From positions 62,001-126,000 of the forward strand of contig JBMNIX010000010.1 in assembly GCA_050951365.1 (NCBI GenBank): DNA of 64,000 bases, given 5' to 3'. The notes beneath the pieces are model-generated. The model saw only the letters and a program-made list of their open reading frames with translations. It made no database searches and had not been told where the DNA came from. Positions 59,028 to 64,000 of the stretch are shown here, piece after piece. Each line of letters opens with the position of its first letter. Within the stretch, counting starts at the first letter, position 1. The position numbers were made by a program, and so were the translations under genes. Source of the stretch: JAAYHG01 sp012735455. Its GTDB lineage: Bacteria; Bacillota; DTU030; DUMP01.

Positions 59028-61511
59028 TTATTTTGCTACGATATTAAGTAGCTTCCCGGGAACGTTGATTACCTTAACTACCTTCTTGCCCTCAATCTGG
59101 CTCTGCACCTTTTCTAACTTCAGGGCCAACCGTTCTACCTCCTCAGGCGGGCTGCCAGCAGCTACCACTAGACGGTCACGCAGACGGCCGTTTACCTGCA
59201 CAACAATCGTTATTTCCTCCTGGGCCAGAGCCTTGTCGTCCCACTGTGGCCAGCTCTGACGATGAATGCTATCCGTGTGGCCGATTTGATACCAAAGCTC
59301 TTCCGTAATGTGCGGGGCAAAGGGAGCCAAGAGCAACAGAAGTGTCTCCAAGGCCTCCCGCACCACGCCGCGGTGCTGCCGATCGTTTTCTAGGTAGCGC
59401 TGGATCTCGTTCACCATCTCCATGATGGCAGCAATGGCGGTATTGAAATTGAAGCGTTCCTCAATATCCTCGCTCACCTTCTTTATAGTTGCGTGGACCT
59501 TACGCCTCAGGTCACGATCGGCACGTTCTAACAGAGAATACTCATTTGCGGGACTGGAAACGACTGTTTTGTTCCCCATTACCAATCGCCAAACCCGGTT
59601 GAGGAAACGCCAGGCACCCTCAACACCTTGGTCACTCCAATCCAAGTCCTTATCCGGTGGCGCAGCGAAGAGGATAAAGAGGCGCGCGGTATCGGCCCCG
59701 TACTTGGCGAAAATCTCTTCGGGATTCACCACATTACCTTTGGACTTGGACATTTTGGCACCGTCTTTAATTACCATGCCCTGGGTGAGCAGATTAGTAA
59801 ATGGCTCCACGTTACTCACCAGGCCCGCGTCATAGAGCACCTTGGTAAAGAAGCGCGAGTAAAGTAGGTGCAGCACAGCATGTTCAATACCGCCGATATA
59901 CTGGTCTACTGGCAGCCAGCTGTCTACTGCCTCCTTACTGAACGGGGCCTGGTCGTTTTTCGGATCAGTGTAGCGGTAGTAGTACCAAGAGGAACAGATA
60001 AAGGTGTCCATGGTATCGGTCTCGCGGCGCGCAGGACCACCACACTGGGGACAGGTAGTATTGACAAATTCCGGAATCTGTGCCAACGGCGAAACCACAC
60101 CGGGGTCAAACTTAATGTTTTCCGGCAACATCACCGGCAGGTCCTCTTCCGGCACTGGAACGGTACCGCAACTGTCGCAGTAGACAATGGGAATAGGAGC
60201 ACCCCAGTAGCGCTGCCGTGAGACCAACCAATCACGCAGACGGTATGTCACCGCCCGTTTGCCCCAACCATTCGCTTCCAGATAATCTGCGATCTTATCT
60301 TTGGCCAGTTCGCTCTCCAAACCGTTGAACGGACCCGAGTTAACCAAAACGCCGGCCGCAGGTACAGCCTCGGTCATAAGATCTGGATCCAACACTTCGC
60401 CCTCTGGCTGAACAACCACGCGGACAGGAAGGTCATACTTGCGGGCAAACTCAAAGTCGCGCTGGTCGTGGGCGGGAACCCCCATCACTGCACCGGTGCC
60501 GTAGCCCATGAGAACGTAGTTGGCCACCCAAATTGGCACCTTTTCACCGTTGACAGGATTGATACAGTGCACCCCAAGATCCAGACCTTCCTTCTCCTGA
60601 TCGGCTTCCTCCCCTGGTCGTGCCATTTCATGCTGGCGACGGCACTTCTCCACAAATTCTCGGACAGCGGCTTCTCGATCGCTGCCTTTAACTAACTCTA
60701 AAACCAAGGGATGCTCGGCCGCCAGTACCATAAAAGTTACACCGTAGAGAGTGTCCTGGCGGGTGGTAAAAACGGTGATGCCCCTCTCCTGTCCGGGTAG
60801 GCTAAAAGTTACCTCGGCACCAACACTCTTGCCGATCCAGTGCTCCTGCATGATTCGTACCCGTTCAGGCCAGCCACCTAGGAGTGAGAGGTCCTCCAAG
60901 AGGCGGTCAGCATAATCTGTGATCTTGAAAAACCACTGTTCTAACTCCTTCTTCACCACTCCACTGCCGCAGCGCCAGCAACCGCCTTCAACAACCTGTT
61001 CGTTCGCCAGGACAGTCTGGCAAGACGGACACCAGTTTACCGGAGCCTTACGTTTGTACGCTAGCCCGCGCTTGTACATTAGAAGGAACATCCATTCTGT
61101 CCAACGGTAGTAGTCTGGGAGGCAGGTGGCCACCTCTCGCTCCCAGTCGTAACTGGTACCAAGCTGCTTTTGCTGGGCACGCATCTTGGCAATGTTTTGT
61201 TTCGTCCATTCAGCTGGGTGGGTGCCGTGCTTAATGGCGGCATTTTCTGCAGGCATACCGAAAGCATCCCAGCCCATGGGGTGCAACACGTTAAAGCCGC
61301 GCATGGTCTTAAAGCGCGCTACCACATCACCAATAGAGTAATTGCGAATGTGTCCCATGTGCAGCGCCCCGGAGGGATAGGGGAACATCTCCAAGACATA
61401 GTAGTTGGGGCGATCGCTCTTGTTTTCCACACGGTGGGACCTCCGTTCTTCCCACACCTGTTGCCACTTGGTCTCAATTTCCTTGAAGTTGTAGTGCTCC
61501 TCTCTAGCCAA
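59028..61511 (-). CDS. leuS: Leucyl-tRNA synthetase
   Basis: This 827-residue class I synthetase charges tRNA-Leu. The HIGH motif appears in PYPSGALHMGHIRNY, the zinc-type knuckles CPSCQTVLANEQVVEGGCWRCG near residue 170, the CP1 editing domain with GTGAVMGVPAHDQRDFEFA, and KMSKS in DGAKMSKSKGNVV. TTG 61511 is chosen because AAGGAG lies 8 bases upstream; an upstream ATG at 61550 would place the start inside the leader just after the terminator. It is controlled by a T-box leader that also holds a tRNA-Ala gene. Confidence 0.95.
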   Translation of the reverse strand: MAREEHYNFKEIETKWQQVWEERRSHRVENKSDRPNYYVLEMFPYPSGALHMGHIRNYSIGDVVARFKTMRGFNVLHPMGWDAFGMPAENAAIKHGTHPAEWTKQNIAKMRAQQKQLGTSYDWEREVATCLPDYYRWTEWMFLLMYKRGLAYKRKAPVNWCPSCQTVLANEQVVEGGCWRCGSGVVKKELEQWFFKITDYADRLLEDLSLLGGWPERVRIMQEHWIGKSVGAEVTFSLPGQERGITVFTTRQDTLYGVTFMVLAAEHPLVLELVKGSDREAAVREFVEKCRRQHEMARPGEEADQEKEGLDLGVHCINPVNGEKVPIWVANYVLMGYGTGAVMGVPAHDQRDFEFARKYDLPVRVVVQPEGEVLDPDLMTEAVPAAGVLVNSGPFNGLESELAKDKIADYLEANGWGKRAVTYRLRDWLVSRQRYWGAPIPIVYCDSCGTVPVPEEDLPVMLPENIKFDPGVVSPLAQIPEFVNTTCPQCGGPARRETDTMDTFICSSWYYYRYTDPKNDQAPFSKEAVDSWLPVDQYIGGIEHAVLHLLYSRFFTKVLYDAGLVSNVEPFTNLLTQGMVIKDGAKMSKSKGNVVNPEEIFAKYGADTARLFILFAAPPDKDLDWSDQGVEGAWRFLNRVWRLVMGNKTVVSSPANEYSLLERADRDLRRKVHATIKKVSEDIEERFNFNTAIAAIMEMVNEIQRYLENDRQHRGVVREALETLLLLLAPFAPHITEELWYQIGHTDSIHRQSWPQWDDKALAQEEITIVVQVNGRLRDRLVVAAGSPPEEVERLALKLEKVQSQIEGKKVVKVINVPGKLLNIVAK

Positions 61512-61556
61512 GGGACCCTCTCCTTCCAAGCGACACTGTTCTATCAACATATGAAT

Positions 61557-61852
61557 AAAAAACCTCTCGCGCCTGGAAAACCCAGGGACGAGAGGTTATG
61601 TACCATCCCGCGGTACCACCCTGCTTGGTAAAGATAATTGGTGGAGCTGACGGGGATTGAACCCGTGACCTCTTCCATGCCAAGGAAGCGCGCTCCCACT
61701 GCGCCACAGCCCCACATCTTCACCCGCTTTGCACTCTTACTCCGAGGCGAGTTCGGCAAATCGCGCTACCGGTTTACACCTATCTCCGGCTCTCTTGGAA
61801 CGCTGCTGTTGCTTACTACTCCCCATCATCATTGGCGTTTGCAGTTGTCACA
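61557..61852 (-). promoter_or_regulatory. leuS T-box leader (specifier CUC), carrying an embedded tRNA gene
   Basis: On the minus strand a stem I region runs from about 61840 to 61725, including AGTAGTAAG, AAGAGAGCCGG, GGTGTAAACCGG and GCCGAACTCGCC. The CTC following CGAA is the expected Leu specifier. The T-box sequence AGGGTGGTACCGCGGG is at 61607-61622, and the terminator (CCTCTCG ... CGAGAGG then six T) at 61557-61595. Between stem I and the T-box, GGTGAAGAT (61716-61724) pairs with ATCTTTACC (61627-61635), a 9-bp stem-III-like helix whose loop is a full tRNA-Ala. Uncharged tRNA-Leu is expected to promote antitermination into leuS. Confidence 0.88.
61639..61713 (-). tRNA. tRNA-Ala (anticodon GGC)
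   Basis: The 75-base minus-strand sequence folds as a standard tRNA. The acceptor GGGGCTG pairs with CAGCTCC and includes the G3-U70 pair that identifies alanine. It has a GCGC D-stem, the anticodon arm CTTCC-TTGGCAT-GGAAG with anticodon GGC, the T-arm ACGGG-TTCAATC-CCCGT, discriminator A and encoded CCA (61639-61641). It lies inside the leuS T-box leader with 2 bases before and 3 bases after it inside a 9-bp clasp. Confidence 0.95.
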
Positions 61853-62229
61853 TTGGTCATTATACTTAAGTTCATGTCGCTTGTCAAGGTCTCAGGTCGA
61901 AAAACCGGCGCATCGCCCCAGAGCCGCTCCAACGCATAGAATTCCCGCGCCTCTTCGCGCATAACGTGCACAACCACCCCGCCGTAATCGAGGAGTATCC
62001 AGGTTGCGTCAGCGTGCCCCTCGCGGTGCAGCATCGTTATGCCTTGTTTCGCCAGCACTTGCTCTACATTATCGGCAATCGCCATGAGCTGAGTCTTATT
62101 GGCAGCACTAGCAATGACAAAGTAATCGGCAATCAGAGATATGCCACCAATATTCAAGATCACAACGTCCTTGGCCTTTTTCTCTTCTGCAGCCTGGGCA
62201 GCCAAAGCGGCTATCTCCAGTACTTCCAA
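61816..62229 (-). CDS. rsfS: Ribosome silencing factor RsfS
   Basis: This 137-residue protein binds ribosomal protein L14 and blocks subunit joining under starvation. Family segments are KKAKDVVILNIGGISLIADYF, GHADATWILLDYGGVVVHVM and FYALERLWGDAPVF. The usual protein ends about there; here some 20 extra residues (ETLTSDMNLSIMTN and on) follow, and their codons contain the leuS promoter and the first bases of the T-box leader. TTG 62229 is chosen because AGGAGG lies 8 bases upstream; GTG 62235 is only 2 bases from it. Confidence 0.92.
   Translation of the reverse strand: MEVLEIAALAAQAAEEKKAKDVVILNIGGISLIADYFVIASAANKTQLMAIADNVEQVLAKQGITMLHREGHADATWILLDYGGVVVHVMREEAREFYALERLWGDAPVFRPETLTSDMNLSIMTNVTTANANDDGE
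61859..61887 (-). promoter_or_regulatory. Perfect sigma-A promoter for the leuS leader/tRNA-Ala
   Basis: On the minus strand TTGACA (61882-61887), a 17-base spacer and TATAAT (61859-61864), inside the rsfS 3' end. The predicted start near 61852 lies just before the T-box stem I. Confidence 0.9.
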
Positions 62230-62241
62230 ACCCACGACCTC

Positions 62242-63468
62242 CTAACCGGCCAAGTCTTGGCCCAAAATCACCCTCAGATCCACATCACTACTCTCCCCAT
62301 CTGAGGCAGGCAAGATGCGCGTCACATTCAGGGCCGCGGCAACGGCCTCTACAACTTCTTCCGGTGTATTGGCGGAACTTATGATCTCACTTTGCTCGTA
62401 ATCAAAACTCTCTGCGTTGCCAACGCGTACCACGGTATAGCCCATATCCGACAGCTGTCTCGCCACCTCGGAGGCAGCGCCCGCTTCCCCGTTACCATTC
62501 AGAACCTCGATGCGCACCGCCTTGTTGGCTTCGCGGTCAATCCCGCGTAGTACCCTTGCCAACTGGTTACTGATCTCATCGGTATCAGGTACATAATAAC
62601 TGATACCGCCAATGTAGCGGTCCACGCCCACCAGCGTCTCTATTGGTACCTGCCCCAGATCAAGCTTACGTGCCAAACTGGCATAGTAGACCATTTGTGT
62701 CGGACTAAGATTAGTCTTGACATTCTCACTCACTACCCGTGCCAGTTCGGGGATTTTCAGCAGAGTACCTGCCGAGAAGAATTGATCCGCCAAGGCACGG
62801 ATAAACTTTTGCTGCCGTTCAATGCGACCGAGGTCACCGGTTAGCTTGTCGCGGAACCGCAGGTACTCTTCCGCCTTATCACCAAACAGTACCTGCTCAC
62901 CAGCCTTAATGTTAATGCTCAAGCCACCAGCTTTATCCACATATTTCATGTCTTGTTCCACGTTTATTTTTACTCCGCCTAAGATATCTACTACGTTTAT
63001 CAGGCCTTGATAGTCTACCTTGACATAGTAGTGAATAGGAATGTTAAGCAGTTGTTCAACTGTCTTGATGGCCAGATCAGTTCCACCGTAAGCATGGGCG
63101 TGGTTTATTTTGTCTATTCCCCTGCCAGGGATGGACACGCGGCTATCTCTAGGGATAGAAATAACTCCAGCCCAATTTTTTTCCGGGTCCAGTGTGGCCA
63201 CCATTATGGTGTCGCTGCGCGCAGGGAGATTCTTCTGGGTCTCAATGACACCAGCGTCCAACCCAAGGAGAAGAACATTTATCGGCTCCTCTTTCTTTGG
63301 TTCCGGGAGCTCGCGACCGGCAGCTTGCCCTTCTGCTCCACCCAGACTGTCAAGGAAAGCATAAATGCTCGCCCCTACCGCCAAAGCTGTGAGGAGTAGA
63401 GCACATGAGGAGAAAAGCGCAAACTTCCGCCAATTAATCCTACGTACGACACGCTTTCTTGGTGTCAT
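62242..63468 (-). CDS. LytR-CpsA-Psr (LCP) family wall-polymer transferase
   Basis: This 408-residue protein has one transmembrane helix (about 15-38) and the LCP domain (about 62-235) with PINVLLLGLDAG, ARSDTIMVATLD, SIPRDSRVSIPG and RFRDKLTGDLGRIERQQ (Arg/Asp residues that bind the polyprenyl pyrophosphate). A LytR C-terminal domain (about 315-395, IEVLNGNGEAGAASEVARQL) follows. LCP enzymes transfer wall polymers from lipid carrier to peptidoglycan outside the membrane. Its start overlaps the yqeK stop by four bases (ATGA). Confidence 0.92.
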   Translation of the reverse strand: MTPRKRVVRRINWRKFALFSSCALLLTALAVGASIYAFLDSLGGAEGQAAGRELPEPKKEEPINVLLLGLDAGVIETQKNLPARSDTIMVATLDPEKNWAGVISIPRDSRVSIPGRGIDKINHAHAYGGTDLAIKTVEQLLNIPIHYYVKVDYQGLINVVDILGGVKINVEQDMKYVDKAGGLSINIKAGEQVLFGDKAEEYLRFRDKLTGDLGRIERQQKFIRALADQFFSAGTLLKIPELARVVSENVKTNLSPTQMVYYASLARKLDLGQVPIETLVGVDRYIGGISYYVPDTDEISNQLARVLRGIDREANKAVRIEVLNGNGEAGAASEVARQLSDMGYTVVRVGNAESFDYEQSEIISSANTPEEVVEAVAAALNVTRILPASDGESSDVDLRVILGQDLAG

Positions 63469-64000
63469 TCTTTTCCCCTCTCCCGTTTTGCAAAGACTTC
63501 TTGCAGTAGGCGGTTGCGTGCCCGAACCGTCTGTGGATGGAGTACCAATCCCTGCTCTAACACATGACGCATGGTACCTTCCATGGCAGTAAGAACAGCC
63601 TGGTTTAGGTCTCTATAGGCTAGGGCCCGTACCTTCTCCACACCCGGAAAAATCCGGCCTGGTTCAATGTAGTCCGCCAGATAGATAATTCGTTCCAGAA
63701 TACTCATGTTTTCCCCGCCCAGGGTGTGCAGGCGAATAGCACTCAATATAGCTTGGTCGGTAACACCATACTCCTTCCAAGCCAACACCGCTCCTACAGG
63801 AGCGTGGAGTAGGTCGGGGTATACTCTTTCACTATCATCACTTAATATACCAAAGGCCAACGCCCATTGCAACAACTTGTCTTGGTCCAGCCCCTTGGCA
63901 CAGTCGTGTAGTAGTCCAGCCACACGGGCCTGCTCGGCACTGGCTCCCCAACGCAAGGCCAGGTGCACACCTGTTTCGGCAACACCGTAAGAATGCCTCA
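63465..64000 (-). CDS. yqeK: HD-domain hydrolase YqeK (diadenosine tetraphosphatase), N-terminus beyond window
   Basis: The visible 178 codons run off the right edge; the edge residues RHSYGVAETGVHLALRWG match the family's N-terminal region, so only a short start is missing. Metal ligands of the HD fold are seen in LLHDCAKGLD, LHAPVGAVLA and RLHTLGGENMS, plus YLADYIEPGR. YqeK-type enzymes symmetrically hydrolyse Ap4A. Upstream in related genomes lies nadD. It overlaps the LCP gene by four bases. Confidence 0.9.
   Translation of the reverse strand, partial: RHSYGVAETGVHLALRWGASAEQARVAGLLHDCAKGLDQDKLLQWALAFGILSDDSERVYPDLLHAPVGAVLAWKEYGVTDQAILSAIRLHTLGGENMSILERIIYLADYIEPGRIFPGVEKVRALAYRDLNQAVLTAMEGTMRHVLEQGLVLHPQTVRARNRLLQEVFAKRERGKE

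Noticed and set aside
61639..61713. tRNA-like fold as an ordinary T-box stem II/III rather than a gene
   Set aside because: All tRNA arms, conserved TTC loop, G3-U70 pair, discriminator and encoded CCA are present, which ordinary T-box linkers do not show.
1..64000. CRISPR arrays, insertion sequences, integrase/att sites, rRNA
   Set aside because: No regularly spaced repeats, transposase or integrase motifs, or rRNA-like stretches were found on reading both strands; tandem repeats seen were only two-copy.

Overview
The window looks like a chromosomal segment of a spore-forming, probably anaerobic member of the Clostridia (Firmicutes). The evidence is two alpha/beta-type small acid-soluble spore proteins, SpoVD and SpoVE/FtsW-type division genes, a Spo0E-like phosphatase, a MurE with the meso-diaminopimelate motif, AGGAGG-type ribosome sites with frequent TTG and GTG starts, and anaerobic enzymes (indolepyruvate:ferredoxin oxidoreductase, hybrid cluster protein, rubrerythrin, phosphate butyryltransferase, butyrate kinase). 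I cannot name the species. No phage, insertion sequence, CRISPR array or rRNA was seen.

Layout. 1-6 kb: a partial M48 protease, a DUF255 thioredoxin-like protein, YbjQ, rubrerythrin, a YdjM-type membrane protein and a thioredoxin-type arsenate reductase. 6-22.6 kb: a long minus-strand division and cell-wall (dcw) cluster running mraZ-rsmH-ftsL-spoVD-murE-murF-mraY-murD-spoVE-murG-murC-murA-divIB-DUF881-sbp. murB, ftsA and ftsZ are absent from it, and candidate MraZ boxes and a HutP-family gene lie upstream. 22.7-32.5 kb: sporulation genes, NiaR with an ECF S component, a ferredoxin, a cation-diffusion-facilitator gene behind a candidate NiCo riboswitch, a frameshifted PEP/pyruvate-binding protein, another ECF S component, a fixC/fixX deletion remnant and glycerate kinase. 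32.4-42.5 kb: an oxidoreductase, a serine hydrolase, butyrate kinase, iorA-iorB, a 38-residue rubredoxin-like protein with ptb, a second spore protein, a polysaccharide deacetylase and PpaX. 42.7-51 kb: a frameshifted deacetylase, aroE, a multiply damaged dinB, an AlaX-type editing protein, RidA, a D-threonine-aldolase-like enzyme and a soluble zinc-binding chemoreceptor. 51-58 kb: an Rrf2 regulator with hcp, a GntR/Lpd deletion fusion, an unrecognised ferredoxin-linked gene pair with a nitrilase-family amidase, and an FMN-dependent alpha-hydroxy-acid dehydrogenase. 58-64 kb: comEA-leuS-rsfS-lcp-yqeK.

The most striking feature is the leuS leader at about 61.55-61.86 kb. A leucine (CUC) T-box riboswitch carries a complete tRNA-Ala(GGC) gene, including encoded CCA, clasped by a 9-bp stem between the T-box specifier stem and the antiterminator. 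Its promoter is a perfect TTGACA-N17-TATAAT inside the 3' end of rsfS.

A second theme is gene decay: five separate loci carry frameshifts or deletions (PEP-binding protein, fixC/fixX, deacetylase, dinB, GntR/Lpd). The metabolic theme is amino-acid or keto-acid fermentation. IorAB, Ptb and Buk could together turn aryl-keto acids into acids plus ATP.
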